Part shown: one piece after another, positions 7,872-16,129 of the stretch
Numbering within the stretch: the first letter of the stretch is position 1
Layout of the letters: each line of letters opens with the position of its first letter
Assembly: GCA_040007095.1 (NCBI GenBank)
Contig: JBDTVS010000177.1
Span: forward strand, 1 to 24,447
Reading direction: 5' to 3'
Length of the DNA: 24,447 bases
Origin: JBDTVS01 sp040007095
Lineage (GTDB): Bacteria > Acidobacteriota > Vicinamibacteria > Vicinamibacterales > CAVVIG01
Program-made: the position numbers and the translations under genes
The notes under the pieces: model-generated
Seen by the model: only the letters and a program-made list of their open reading frames with translations
Told to the model about the DNA's origin: nothing
Databases searched by the model: none

Positions 7872-7946
7872 TGGGGCGTGGCCAAGTGGTAAGGCGCGGG
7901 TCTTTGGATCCCGTATTCGAAGGTTCGAATCCTTCCGCCCCAGCCA
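7872..7946 (+). tRNA. tRNA-Gln (anticodon TTG)
   Basis: The acceptor strands TGGGGCG and CGCCCCA pair fully, followed by discriminator G and an encoded CCA (7944-7946). The anticodon loop CTTTGGA gives TTG at 7904-7906, reading CAA and CAG. The T arm GAAGG-TTCGAAT-CCTTC is perfect. The top pair of the anticodon loop (7901 with 7909) is a T-T mismatch. The gene lies between ispE and prs and is probably processed from the prs transcript. Confidence 0.96.
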
Positions 7947-7988
7947 ATCCGCCAACACCGGGGGCCGTCGCCCCTGGAGAGCGCGTCG

Positions 7989-8954
7989 ATGGGTGACCCG
8001 TTCCTGCCGATCGGATTCGGCGAACTGAAGGTTTTCTCTGGCAGCGCGCATTTGGAACTGGCGAGAGAAATCGCCGCGTTTCTGGGTGTCCAGCCGGGAC
8101 AGGCGCGGTTGCGGCGGTTTCCAGACTCGGAAGTCTCGTTCCAGATCGACGAGAACATCAGGGGCACGGATGTCTTCATCGTGCAGCCGACGTGCTCGCC
8201 GGTCGATCAGCATCTGATGGAGCTGATGATCATGATCGACGCGTTCCGCCGGTCGTCGGCAGCGCGAATTACGGCGGTGTTGCCGTATTACGGCTACGCA
8301 CGGCAGGATCGCAAGGACAAGCCGCGGGTGCCGATCTCCGCCAAACTGGTGGCCAACGTGCTGAGCGCGGCGGGCACCAACCGCGTGCTGACGATGGATT
8401 TGCACAAGGCGCAGATTCAGGGGTTCTTCGATATTCCGGTGGATCATCTCTTTGCGGCGCCGGTGATCATCGACTACCTGGCGCGGCTGAAGACGCAGAA
8501 CCTGACGCTGGTCTCGCCCGACGCCGGCGGGGCCGAGCGGGCTCGGGCGTATGCCAAGCGTCTGGACGCCGAGCTCGCGATCATCGACAAACGGCGGACC
8601 GACGACGGCACGGCCGAGGTGATGAATGTGATTGGCGACGTCGAAGGCCGGACGTGCCTCATCCAGGACGACATCATCGACACGGCCGGGACGATCACGA
8701 AGGCGGCGACGGCGCTCAAGCAGAACGGCGCGGTGAGCGTGATCGCCTGCGCCGTGCACGGTGTCCTGTCCGGGCCGGCAATCGAACGGATCGAGAAGTC
8801 GCCGATCGACAAGCTGATTGTGACCAACACGATTCCGCTGTCGACGGCTGGCGCTGCGTGCAGCAAGATTGTCGTGCTCTCGGTGGCCCGCCTGCTTGGG
8901 CAGGCGATCAAGAGCATTCACGAAGAGACCTCGGTGTCTTCGCTATTTGTGTAG
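7989..8954 (+). CDS. prs: Ribose-phosphate pyrophosphokinase (PRPP synthetase)
   Basis: Prs makes PRPP from ribose 5-phosphate and ATP, feeding purine, pyrimidine, histidine, tryptophan and NAD synthesis in the cytoplasm. The 321-residue protein has every class I landmark: FSGSAHLELA near the N-terminus, the catalytic flexible loop YYGYARQDRK (100-109), MDLHKAQIQGFF with the catalytic-site histidine H139, SPDAGGAERA, and the PRPP-binding loop DDIIDTAGT (227-235). The RBS GGAGA (7976-7980) is eight bases before the ATG. It follows tRNA-Gln closely and leads into rplY 27 bp downstream, so these probably share a transcript. Confidence 0.98.
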   Translation: MGDPFLPIGFGELKVFSGSAHLELAREIAAFLGVQPGQARLRRFPDSEVSFQIDENIRGTDVFIVQPTCSPVDQHLMELMIMIDAFRRSSAARITAVLPYYGYARQDRKDKPRVPISAKLVANVLSAAGTNRVLTMDLHKAQIQGFFDIPVDHLFAAPVIIDYLARLKTQNLTLVSPDAGGAERARAYAKRLDAELAIIDKRRTDDGTAEVMNVIGDVEGRTCLIQDDIIDTAGTITKAATALKQNGAVSVIACAVHGVLSGPAIERIEKSPIDKLIVTNTIPLSTAGAACSKIVVLSVARLLGQAIKSIHEETSVSSLFV

Positions 8955-8981
8955 ACGCCTCCAGAAGCGTAAGAGGGAACG

Positions 8982-9680
8982 ATGGAAGCAGTACTCGAAG
9001 CAACAGCGCGGGAGACGATCGGCAAGAACGAAGCGCGGCGCACTCGCCGCAGCGGCCAGGTGCCGGCCGTGCTCTATGGCTCGGCGGGTGGCGATGGCAA
9101 CAAGGATCCGCGGCCGATTGCGGTCGATCCGAAAGCGCTCCTGAAGATCCTCCACTCGGAATCCGGCGCGAACACACTGATCTCGCTGAAGCTGGCCGGC
9201 GAGGGCAATTCACGAGTGCTGGTGAAGGACTATCTGCTGGATCCCATCACCCACCATGTGTTGCACGCGGACTTCTATCGCGTCGCGATGGACCGGGCGC
9301 TCCAGGTCACCATTCCGGTGCTGGTGAAGGGCGAGCCCAAGGGTGTCAAGCTACAAGGCGGCCTGCTCGAGTTCATCCGGCGCGACATCGAGATCGAGTG
9401 CCTGCCGGCGGATATCCCCGAGCACGTCGAGGTCGATGTCAGCGACCTCATGCTGCATCAGGGCCTTCGCGTCCGCGATATCGCCACCGACGCGAGATGG
9501 AAGCCGCTCAGCGATCTCGACATGATGATCGTCCACGTGATCGCGCCGAAGGCCGAAGAAGTCGCCGCGACTGACGCGGCGGCGCCGGTGCTGGCGGCCG
9601 AGCCCGAGCTCATCAAGAAGGGCAAGAAGGACGAGGCGGACGAGAAGGACGACAAGAAGAAGGACGACAAGAAGAAATAG
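8982..9680 (+). CDS. rplY: Large ribosomal subunit protein bL25 (CTC/TL5 long form)
   Basis: bL25 binds 5S rRNA in the large subunit. At 232 residues this is the long CTC/TL5 form. The N-terminal RNA-binding domain contains the family motif ARRTRRSGQVPAVLYG (about 18-33) and VKDYLLDPITHHVLHADFYRV (about 80-100). The C-terminal domain has PVLVKGEPKGVKLQGGLL and PEHVEVDVSDLMLHQGLRV. It ends in a highly charged lysine- and aspartate-rich tail (about 210-232). The RBS AGAGGG is four bases before the ATG. It sits between prs and pth, the usual arrangement. Confidence 0.97.
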   Translation: MEAVLEATARETIGKNEARRTRRSGQVPAVLYGSAGGDGNKDPRPIAVDPKALLKILHSESGANTLISLKLAGEGNSRVLVKDYLLDPITHHVLHADFYRVAMDRALQVTIPVLVKGEPKGVKLQGGLLEFIRRDIEIECLPADIPEHVEVDVSDLMLHQGLRVRDIATDARWKPLSDLDMMIVHVIAPKAEEVAATDAAAPVLAAEPELIKKGKKDEADEKDDKKKDDKKK

Positions 9681-9703
9681 CGTCCACCGTGTGATGAAGG
9701 AGA

Positions 9704-10303
9704 ATGAAAGCGATCGCCGGGCTCGGCAATCCGGGCGCTCAATACCGGGGCACGCGGCACAACATCGGGTTCGCGGTCGCCGACGAACTGGCGCGACGTG
9801 CGGGCATCGCGTTCGAGTCGGCGCCGGCCAACGCGCTGATCGCGAAATGGAGGCGGCCCGACGGGTCGGCCACTCTTCTCGTCAAGCCGCTGACCTACAT
9901 GAACGAGAGCGGGCAGGCGGTCGGCGAGTTGGCGCGGTACTTCAAGATCGAGGTCGTCGATTTCCTGATCGTGGTCGACGAGGTGCATCTCCCCCTCGGC
10001 AAGCTGCGCGCCCGCCCGCACGGGTCGGCGGGGGGGCACAATGGCCTGAAGTCGATCATCGCGCATCTCGGGCCGGAGTTTTCGCGGCTGCGGGTTGGCG
10101 TGGGTCGGGGCCCGGACGGGCCGGACGGGAAAGCGCGACGCGATCTGGCCGACCATGTGCTCGCCCGCTTCGAGTTCGACGAAGCCGAGGAGGCGACTCG
10201 GATGACCGCACGGGCGGCTGACGCATCGGAGATGTTCATTACGTCTGGGATCGAGGCGGTGATGAACGCGTACAACGGCGGCGATCAAGGCGGAACTGAA
10301 TAG
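9704..10303 (+). CDS. pth: Peptidyl-tRNA hydrolase
   Basis: Pth releases peptides from prematurely dropped peptidyl-tRNA so the tRNA can be reused. The 199-residue protein keeps the active-site set of the bacterial family: N9 in GLGNPG, catalytic H19 in GTRHNIGF, PLTYMNESG (the Met-Asn pair), the aspartate of VVDEVHLPLG, and GSAGGHNGLKSI. In the DExxLP motif, histidine replaces the second acidic residue usual in E. coli, but the catalytic aspartate is kept. The start is fixed by the canonical MKAIAGLGNPG beginning. Its Shine-Dalgarno AAGGAG (9697-9702) lies only one base from the ATG, an unusually short spacing. Confidence 0.97.
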   Translation: MKAIAGLGNPGAQYRGTRHNIGFAVADELARRAGIAFESAPANALIAKWRRPDGSATLLVKPLTYMNESGQAVGELARYFKIEVVDFLIVVDEVHLPLGKLRARPHGSAGGHNGLKSIIAHLGPEFSRLRVGVGRGPDGPDGKARRDLADHVLARFEFDEAEEATRMTARAADASEMFITSGIEAVMNAYNGGDQGGTE

Positions 10304-10326
10304 GGCGCCACGTGCGCACAACCCTT

Positions 10327-10430
10327 GCCACCGATTCGGTGGCCGCGGCAGATCGACGGGTTTCTTTCGGCGGGTCACACCAACCGCCGCCGGCAACTCC
10401 GGGGCGGGTCCGATGAGACCCGGCCCGGCA
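10327..10430 (+). promoter_or_regulatory. Structured leader upstream of rpsF
   Basis: The 156-bp gap between pth and rpsF is rich in stems. There is a perfect 7-bp hairpin GCCACCG-ATT-CGGTGGC (10327-10343), a CGGCGG/CCGCCG stem (10369-10374 with 10384-10389), CCGG/CCGG, and GGGTC/GACCC (about 10406-10420). The first could terminate the pth transcript, though it lacks a T tract. The rest could be a ribosomal-protein autoregulatory leader; S6:S18 dimers are known to bind rpsF leaders in many bacteria. Identity with that motif is not shown. Confidence 0.35.
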
Positions 10431-10459
10431 TTCGATTGGCGCGTCCTGAAGGAGTAGTA

Positions 10460-10912
10460 ATGACAGATCGACAGTACGAGCTCGTTTATATCCTTCCCCC
10501 CGACACTACCGAACAACAGGTCACCGAACTGCACCAGCAGATCGAGGCCGTGGTGTCGAAGATGAACGGCCAGATCGAAAAAACCGAGAACTGGGGTCGA
10601 CGCAAGCTGGCGTACGAGATCGCCCGCCACAAGGAAGGCGTCTACGTGCTCGACGTCATCAACGGCTCCGGCGAACTGATGAAGGAACTCGACCGACGCC
10701 TCAGGGTGATGGACCAGGTGCTTCGGCACATGGTCGTGCGTGTCGACGAGGAAAAGAAGGTCGTCGATCGGATTCGTACCAAGCGTCAGAGCGAGTCCGA
10801 GCGGCGGCGTGTCAAACGCGGATTGCCGCCGCAGCGACAACCGGGCGAAGGCCGCACGGCGGCCGATGCCGACGACGGCGACGACGACCATTTTGACGGA
10901 TTGGAGTCTTAA
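10460..10912 (+). CDS. rpsF: Small ribosomal subunit protein bS6
   Basis: bS6 pairs with bS18 in the platform of the 30S subunit. The start MTDRQYELVYILPPD and the core WGRRKLAYEIARHKEGVYVL are diagnostic, followed by RRLRVMDQVLRHMVVRVDE. At 150 residues it is longer than the usual ~100-135, because of a basic then acidic C-terminal extension (KRGLPPQRQPG, then DADDGDDDHFDG). The RBS AAGGAG (10449-10454) lies five bases before ATG 10460; longer upstream in-frame starts lie in the leader and lack support. Its stop TAA directly precedes the rpsR ATG. Confidence 0.97.
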   Translation: MTDRQYELVYILPPDTTEQQVTELHQQIEAVVSKMNGQIEKTENWGRRKLAYEIARHKEGVYVLDVINGSGELMKELDRRLRVMDQVLRHMVVRVDEEKKVVDRIRTKRQSESERRRVKRGLPPQRQPGEGRTAADADDGDDDHFDGLES

Positions 10913-11206
10913 ATGCCGATGGGACGCGGGCGAACCGCCGGACGGCGGGGCGAGAAGAAAACGGGCGACAAGGCACACGGCCAGCGCCGGCCGATGTTCC
11001 GCCGCCGCAAGGTATGCAAGTTCTGTGCGGACAAGATCGACGACATCAACTACAAGGATGCGAAGCTGCTCGGCCCGTTCGTGCCGGAGCGGGGCAAGAT
11101 TCTGCCCCGCCGTATTTCGGGCACCTGCGCGATGCATCAGCGCAAGCTGCAGACCGCCATCAAGCGGGCTCGTCAGATCGCGTTGATTCCGTACGTCACC
11201 GATTAA
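10913..11206 (+). CDS. rpsR: Small ribosomal subunit protein bS18, zinc-binding form
   Basis: The 97-residue protein has a basic N-terminal extension and then the bS18 core RRRKVCKFCADKIDDINYKD and RISGTCAMHQRKLQTAIKRAR. Cysteines of CKFC with the later cysteine and histidine of GTCAMH form the zinc-ligand set of the C+ type; many bacteria have a C- paralogue without it. Its ATG follows the rpsF stop without a gap (TAAATG), with GGAG a few bases upstream inside rpsF, so translation is coupled. bS18 joins bS6 on the 30S platform. Confidence 0.97.
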   Translation: MPMGRGRTAGRRGEKKTGDKAHGQRRPMFRRRKVCKFCADKIDDINYKDAKLLGPFVPERGKILPRRISGTCAMHQRKLQTAIKRARQIALIPYVTD

Positions 11207-11289
11207 CGCTCACCCCGGAGCGCGTCGTGGTCGCCGTGGACACGCGTCCCGTCGATCGCGGCGCACCGGCGGTTACTGTGAGGCAGGCT

Positions 11290-11748
11290 ATGGAAGTTAT
11301 TCTGCGAGAGCACGTTGATCACCTCGGCAACCGCGGCGAAGTGGTGAAGGTCGCCGACGGCTACGCCCGAAATTATCTGTTGCCGCGCAAGCTGGCGTTG
11401 TTGGCGACCGAAGGCAACAAGAAGCAGATCGAGCACGAACGCGCAAAATTCGAGGCCAAGGAGGCGGACGAGCGGAAAGTCGCCGAGGTGATCGCCGAAC
11501 GCATGGGGCGCGCCGAGATCGTGCTGCGGCGCAAGGTCGGCGAGACGGAGGTTCTCTACGGATCGGTGACGACAGTAGACATCGCCGAGGCGTTGGCGGC
11601 CAAAGGCTTCGAGATCGATCGCCGCAAGCTGCAGCTGGCCGAGCCGATCAAGAAACTCGGAGATTTCAGCATCGCCGTGAAGCTGCATCGAGACGTCGTC
11701 GCCACCGTCAAGGTCACGGTGGCTGCGGAAGGCTCGCACAGCACGTAG
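11290..11748 (+). CDS. rplI: Large ribosomal subunit protein bL9
   Basis: bL9 binds 23S rRNA domain V and projects from the ribosome on a long helix. The 152-residue protein begins MEVILREHVDHLGNRGEVVKVADGYARNYLLPRKLA, the invariant N-terminal domain. A charged connecting helix follows (EGNKKQIEHERAKFEAKEADE), then the C-terminal domain ending KLHRDVVATVKVTV. Length is typical. ATG 11290 was chosen over upstream in-frame codons because it matches the family start. It closes the rpsF-rpsR-rplI operon; a strong terminator follows at 11832. Confidence 0.97.
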   Translation: MEVILREHVDHLGNRGEVVKVADGYARNYLLPRKLALLATEGNKKQIEHERAKFEAKEADERKVAEVIAERMGRAEIVLRRKVGETEVLYGSVTTVDIAEALAAKGFEIDRRKLQLAEPIKKLGDFSIAVKLHRDVVATVKVTVAAEGSHST

Positions 11749-11786
11749 AAATTCAGAAAGGGTGACGTCAGAAGCTGGCTACAGAA

Positions 11787-11810
11787 GTCTGAAGTCTCAC
11801 GTCTGAAGTC
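11787..11810. repeat. Short intergenic tandem repeat of GTCTGAAGTC type
   Basis: GTCTGAAGTC occurs at 11787-11796 and 11801-11810 (14-bp period), with a decayed copy just upstream (GACGTCAGAAG, 11764-11774). Similar low-complexity strings occur at the wzy 3' end (1291-1320, GAGTTCTAAGTTCTC) and at 2470-2500 and 11890-11900. They lie in gaps between genes only. Confidence 0.5.
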
Positions 11811-11831
11811 GCCGGTTCGGAACGATCGAAG

Positions 11832-11876
11832 AACTCGGAGCTTGCCGGTCGGGCTGGCTCCGAGTTTTTCTTTTTT
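11832..11876 (+). terminator. Strong rho-independent terminator after rplI
   Basis: A perfect 10-bp stem, AACTCGGAGC (11832-11841) with GCTCCGAGTT (11857-11866), encloses a 15-base loop and runs into TTTTTCTTTTTT. It ends the ribosomal-protein operon ahead of dnaB. The rest of 11749-12021 holds the short repeat and the dnaB leader; no gene is seen. Confidence 0.93.
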
Positions 11877-12021
11877 GCATCGCAGTTTTCGGTTCTAAGT
11901 CATCGGAGCGTGTTGCACAATTGAAGGCCGAACGGCGAAGAACACCACCGACACGATCACGGATTCCGCGGCGCGTTTTCAGTAGGCTTCTCGTACCACC
12001 TTCGAGCTTTTGCTTTCCCTT

Positions 12022-13374
12022 ATGGCCGACGTCGCAGTTGCCGAACGGACGCTTCCCCACAACCTCGAGGCTGAGCGGTCCGTGCTCGGCTCGATTCTGC
12101 TGCACAACGAAGCCTTCAACCTCGCCGCCGAGGTGATCGATTCGACCGATTTCTACCGCGACGCGCACCGCCGCATTTTCGACAAAATGGTCAAGCTGGC
12201 CGAGCGCAACGACGCGATCGATCTCGTGACGCTGAAGGAAGAGCTGGGCCGCTCCGGCGATCTCGACGAGGTCGGCGGCCCCGCGTATATCACGGCGCTC
12301 GTCGACGGCGTGCCGCGCTCCATGAACGTCGAGCACTACGCCCGGATCATCAAAGAGAAAGCCACGCTCCGCAGTCTGATCTTCTCGGCCAACAAGATTC
12401 TCGCGACCGCGTACCAGGGCGAAGAAGACGCCGACGTGATCCTCGACCAGGCGGAGCACGCGATTTTCGCCATCGCCGACGACAAGGTCCGCGACGGCTT
12501 CGTGTCGCTGCGCGATCTGGCGCAATCGAGCCTCGACACGATCGAGCAGCTGCATGCGCGCAAGGAGCTCGTCACCGGTGTGCCGACCGGCTTCACCGAT
12601 CTCGACGAGCTGACCTCCGGCCTCCAGCCTTCGGATCTGGTCATCGTCGCTGCCCGGCCGTCGATGGGCAAGACCAGCCTCGTGCTCAACATCGCGCAGC
12701 ACGTCGGGACCAAGACCGCCAAGACGGTGGGCATCTTCAGCCTCGAAATGTCGAAGGAGCAGCTGTTTCTCCGCATGCTCACGGCCGAAGCCCGCATCGA
12801 TGCGCAGCGGATGCGCCGCGGCTACCTCGGAGAACGCGACTGGGGCCGGCTGTCCCAGGCGATTGGGACGCTCAGTGAGGCGAAGATTTTCATCGACGAC
12901 TCGCCGTCGATTGGCGTGCTGGAGATGCGGGCCAAATCCCGGCGTCTGGCGGCGGAACATCAACTCGACCTGATCATCATCGACTACATCCAGTTGATGC
13001 AGGGCCGCGGTCGTTTCGAGAACCGAACGCTCGAGCTCGGCTCCATTTCGCGGTCGCTCAAGGCGCTCGCCAAGGAGCTCCGCGTGCCGGTGGTGGTGTT
13101 GTCGCAGCTCAGTCGAGCTCCCGAGTCTCGGGCCGATCACCGCCCGCAGCTCTCCGATCTGCGCGAGTCCGGTGCCCTCGAGCAGGACGCCGACGTCGTC
13201 ATGTTCATCTATCGCGAAGACATGTACGGGGACAAGAGTCAGCCGGCGGCAGAGGGCGACGGGGTCGCCGAACTGATCATCGGCAAGCAGCGCAACGGTC
13301 CGATCGGCGTGGTGAAGCTGGCGTTCATCCGCGAGTTCACTCGCTTCGAGAACCTGGCTCCTGGAGCGGGTTGA
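12022..13374 (+). CDS. dnaB: Replicative DNA helicase DnaB
   Basis: DnaB is the hexameric ring helicase that unwinds DNA at the replication fork with ATP, moving 5' to 3' on the lagging strand. The 450-residue protein begins VAERTLPHNLEAERSVLG, the typical N-terminal helical domain, with TDFYRDAHRRIF close behind. The RecA-like domain starts at GVPTGFTDLDELTSGLQPSD and has Walker A ARPSMGKTS (211-219), FSLEMSKEQL, and IIIDYIQLM (Walker B). LSQLSRAPE and LRESGALEQDADVV follow. There is no intein in the usual Walker A or DnaB insertion sites. ATG 12022 is preferred over TTG 12010; no clear Shine-Dalgarno is seen. alr begins 13 bp after the stop. Confidence 0.98.
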   Translation: MADVAVAERTLPHNLEAERSVLGSILLHNEAFNLAAEVIDSTDFYRDAHRRIFDKMVKLAERNDAIDLVTLKEELGRSGDLDEVGGPAYITALVDGVPRSMNVEHYARIIKEKATLRSLIFSANKILATAYQGEEDADVILDQAEHAIFAIADDKVRDGFVSLRDLAQSSLDTIEQLHARKELVTGVPTGFTDLDELTSGLQPSDLVIVAARPSMGKTSLVLNIAQHVGTKTAKTVGIFSLEMSKEQLFLRMLTAEARIDAQRMRRGYLGERDWGRLSQAIGTLSEAKIFIDDSPSIGVLEMRAKSRRLAAEHQLDLIIIDYIQLMQGRGRFENRTLELGSISRSLKALAKELRVPVVVLSQLSRAPESRADHRPQLSDLRESGALEQDADVVMFIYREDMYGDKSQPAAEGDGVAELIIGKQRNGPIGVVKLAFIREFTRFENLAPGAG

Positions 13375-13387
13375 CCCGTCCCCTCCG

Positions 13388-14524
13388 ATGATTCGCCCAA
13401 CGGTGGCGCGCGTCGACCTCGGCGCGCTGAAGAGCAACTTCCGCAATATCGTTGAGTACCTGGCGCACGAGCGGCCGGGTCACGCCCCGCGGCCGATCGC
13501 GGTCGTGAAGGCGAATGCCTACGGGCACGGCGCTGCGGAGGTAGGGTGCGCGCTCGAGGATGCCGGCGCGGATCTGCTCGCGTGCGCCGACATCGAAGAA
13601 GGCGCCGTGCTGCGGGCGGCCGGCGTCACGGCCGAGATTCTGGTGTTCGGGGCGCTGAGCGTGAGCGATCTCGACGGCTTGTTCGATTGCCGCCTGACGC
13701 CGACGATCTCGACGCCCGGCGCCGCGCGCGCCGTGAACCGCGCCGCGTCGAAATATCATCAGTCGATTCGGTATCACCTGAAGATCGACACCGGGATGAA
13801 CCGCCTCGGCTTCAGGCACGACAACCTGCGGCGCTCCCTGCCGGAGCTGCTGGCCAGCGAGTCGCTGCAACTCGATGCGGTCTACACGCATTTCGCGACC
13901 GCCGATGATCCCGACTCGCCGCTGTTCGCCGAGCAGCGGACGCGGTTCGAGCGCGCGCTGCGCGAAGTCGAGGCGCTTGGCGGCCGTCCGCGCTACCGGC
14001 ACGCCTGCAACAGCGCGGCGCTGCTGCGCGATTCCCGGGTCTGGTACGATCGCGTCCGCCCCGGGCTCCTGCTCTACGGCATCGTGCCGCCGCCCCTCGC
14101 ATCGACGATTCCGGTGTCGCCGGTGATGACGCTCAGCAGCCGCATCGTGGCCGTGAAAGGCGTGCGGCCGGGTGAAGGCGTCGGCTACGGCGTCAAGTTC
14201 ACGGCAGAGGCTCCCACCACGATTGCGATTGTTCCGGCCGGCTATGCCGACGGATTGGATCTGCGCCTCGAAGGCCGCGGCGCGGTGCTGATTCGAGGCC
14301 GCCGGGCGCCGATTGTCGGATCGGTCTGCATGGACATGATGATGATCGACGTCAGCGGACTCGACGTCTCGCCGGGCGACGAGGTCGTGATTATCGGATC
14401 GCAGCGCACGCCGGATGGGGCGGTCGATCGTATCGACGCTCGAGAGATGGCGGCGGTCGTTGGTACGATACCGTGGGAGATCGTCTGCCGGATCGGTACG
14501 CGCATCCAGCGCGTCTATGCGTGA
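13388..14524 (+). CDS. alr: Alanine racemase
   Basis: Alr interconverts L- and D-alanine with PLP, supplying D-alanine for peptidoglycan. The 378-residue protein has the PLP lysine K41 in VVKANAYGHG, KIDTGMNRLGF, the AVYTHFATAD segment, and CNSAALL. RPGLLLYGI follows, then the second catalytic-base region GVGYGVKFTA with its tyrosine, and SVCMDMMMIDV. Length and order are standard. It follows dnaB by 13 bp, as in many Gram-negative bacteria, and radA follows after 52 bp, so the three may be cotranscribed. Confidence 0.97.
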   Translation: MIRPTVARVDLGALKSNFRNIVEYLAHERPGHAPRPIAVVKANAYGHGAAEVGCALEDAGADLLACADIEEGAVLRAAGVTAEILVFGALSVSDLDGLFDCRLTPTISTPGAARAVNRAASKYHQSIRYHLKIDTGMNRLGFRHDNLRRSLPELLASESLQLDAVYTHFATADDPDSPLFAEQRTRFERALREVEALGGRPRYRHACNSAALLRDSRVWYDRVRPGLLLYGIVPPPLASTIPVSPVMTLSSRIVAVKGVRPGEGVGYGVKFTAEAPTTIAIVPAGYADGLDLRLEGRGAVLIRGRRAPIVGSVCMDMMMIDVSGLDVSPGDEVVIIGSQRTPDGAVDRIDAREMAAVVGTIPWEIVCRIGTRIQRVYA

Positions 14525-14576
14525 ATACTGGTGGTTGCCAGCGAGGACCACATGACCGGCACACCCACCTGAGCCC

Positions 14577-15953
14577 ATGAAACCACCGAAGACTGTGTTC
14601 GTCTGTCAGGAATGCGGTTCGCAGTCGCCGAAGTGGCTGGGCCGCTGCGCCGATTGTGGCGCGTGGAATTCGTTCGTCGAGGAGCGGTCCGAACCGTCAG
14701 GGGGAGAAGGAGCGGCTCACCGCTACGCCGGCGCGACGCTTTCGGCGACCGCGCGCCTGTATGCGGACATCGAGACCCAACGCAACGAGCGCCTGTCGAC
14801 CGGCATCGGCGAGTTCGATCGCGTGCTTGGTGGCGGCGTGGTGCCGGGCTCGTTGATGCTGCTTGGCGGGGAGCCGGGAATCGGAAAGTCCACGCTGCTG
14901 CTCCAGGCGGCGGCGAACATGGCCCGAGCGATCGGTCCGGTCCTCTACAGTTCAGGCGAGGAGTCCGAGCACCAGATCAAGTCTCGAGGTGAGCGGCTCG
15001 CCGTCGGGAACGCGCCGCTGTATCTGCTGGCCGAGACCTGCCTCGAGCGCGTGCTCGATGAGATCACGCGCATCAAGCCCGTACTCGTCGTCGTCGATTC
15101 CGTGCAGACGATCTTTTCGCTGAAGTTCCAATCGGCGCCCGGCAGCATCGGTCAGGTTCGGGAGGCGGCCACCCAGCTGCTGTTCGCGGCAAAGGGCCGG
15201 AACGTGCCGACCTTCCTCGTCGGTCACGTCACCAAGGACGGCAGTCTGGCCGGACCGAAAGCGCTCGAGCACGTGGTCGACACGGTGTTGTATTTCGAAG
15301 GCGCCCGCCACCATTCGCATCGCGTCGTACGGGCCGTCAAGAATCGCTTCGGCGCCATCAGCGAGCTCGGCGTGTTCGAGATGACCGCCAGCGGCCTCAA
15401 GCCGGTGCCAAATCCCTCGGCCATGTTTCTGGCCGAGCGGCCCTCGAACGCGTCGGGCTCCGCCGTGCTGTGCTCGGTCGAGGGGTCGCGGCCGATCCTG
15501 GTGGAGGTCCAGGCGCTCGTCAGCTCGAGCAACTACGGCTCGGCGCGTCGGATGGCCAGCGGGCTGGATCAGCAGCGGCTGTCGCTGCTCCTCGCCGTGC
15601 TCGAAAAGCGGGCCGGCCTGAACCTCGCAGGCGACGACGTCTTTGTGAACATCGCGGGCGGCATGACCATTGACGAGCCCGCCTGCGATCTCGGCGTGCT
15701 CGCCGCCATTGCGTCGAGCGTTCGCAACCGGGTCATTTCGTCGACGACCGCCGTCTTCGGCGAAGTCGGACTGGCGGGCGAAATCCGCGGCGTTGCGCAA
15801 GCCGCGCTCCGCGTGCGCGAGGCGGCGCAGATGGGTTTTCGTCGGTGTGTCATGCCCGAGGCCAACATCGACCCCAACGAAAGTCGCGACCCCGAGGCCT
15901 GCGAGCTGGTTGGCGTTCGCACGGTGGATGAGGCACTGGACGCGCTGCTCTGA
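14577..15953 (+). CDS. radA: DNA repair protein RadA (Sms)
   Basis: RadA is a DnaB-like branch-migration ATPase that helps process recombination intermediates. The 458-residue protein has the N-terminal C4 zinc finger (C10, C13, C24, C27), Walker A GEPGIGKST (98-106), VVDSVQTIF, and the RadA-specific KNRFG motif (255-259). The C-terminal part is the Lon-protease-like domain (AGGMTIDEPACDLGVLAAI, VFGEVGLAGEIRGVAQ); it lacks the Lon catalytic serine-lysine use. Length is typical. The YacL-type gene follows after a 176-bp gap in which I see no gene. Confidence 0.97.
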   Translation: MKPPKTVFVCQECGSQSPKWLGRCADCGAWNSFVEERSEPSGGEGAAHRYAGATLSATARLYADIETQRNERLSTGIGEFDRVLGGGVVPGSLMLLGGEPGIGKSTLLLQAAANMARAIGPVLYSSGEESEHQIKSRGERLAVGNAPLYLLAETCLERVLDEITRIKPVLVVVDSVQTIFSLKFQSAPGSIGQVREAATQLLFAAKGRNVPTFLVGHVTKDGSLAGPKALEHVVDTVLYFEGARHHSHRVVRAVKNRFGAISELGVFEMTASGLKPVPNPSAMFLAERPSNASGSAVLCSVEGSRPILVEVQALVSSSNYGSARRMASGLDQQRLSLLLAVLEKRAGLNLAGDDVFVNIAGGMTIDEPACDLGVLAAIASSVRNRVISSTTAVFGEVGLAGEIRGVAQAALRVREAAQMGFRRCVMPEANIDPNESRDPEACELVGVRTVDEALDALL

Positions 15954-16129
15954 CCGGACGGATCTCACGCTCACGCGGCATCGCCGGAGACCTTGACCGG
16001 CAGGCGCTCGAGCAGTACGGCCCCTTGGATCGTTGGGCGCGTTGTGCTCCGTGGTCGTTTCAAGCTGATCCGCCAAGTAGAGCTCGTCAAGAATTCGATG
16101 GTATCGTTGACATTGGACGTCAAGACTCG

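Noticed and set aside
7616..7996. 126-codon plus-strand frame over the tRNA-Gln region
   Set aside because: It runs through the tRNA and has no recognisable features; the region is better read as promoter, leader and tRNA.
9458..11137. 559-codon minus-strand open frame across pth, rpsF and rpsR
   Set aside because: It is antisense to three unmistakable genes and spans their gaps; no family pattern.
11797..13446. 549-codon minus-strand frame opposite dnaB
   Set aside because: Shadow of dnaB; it also crosses the rplI terminator region.
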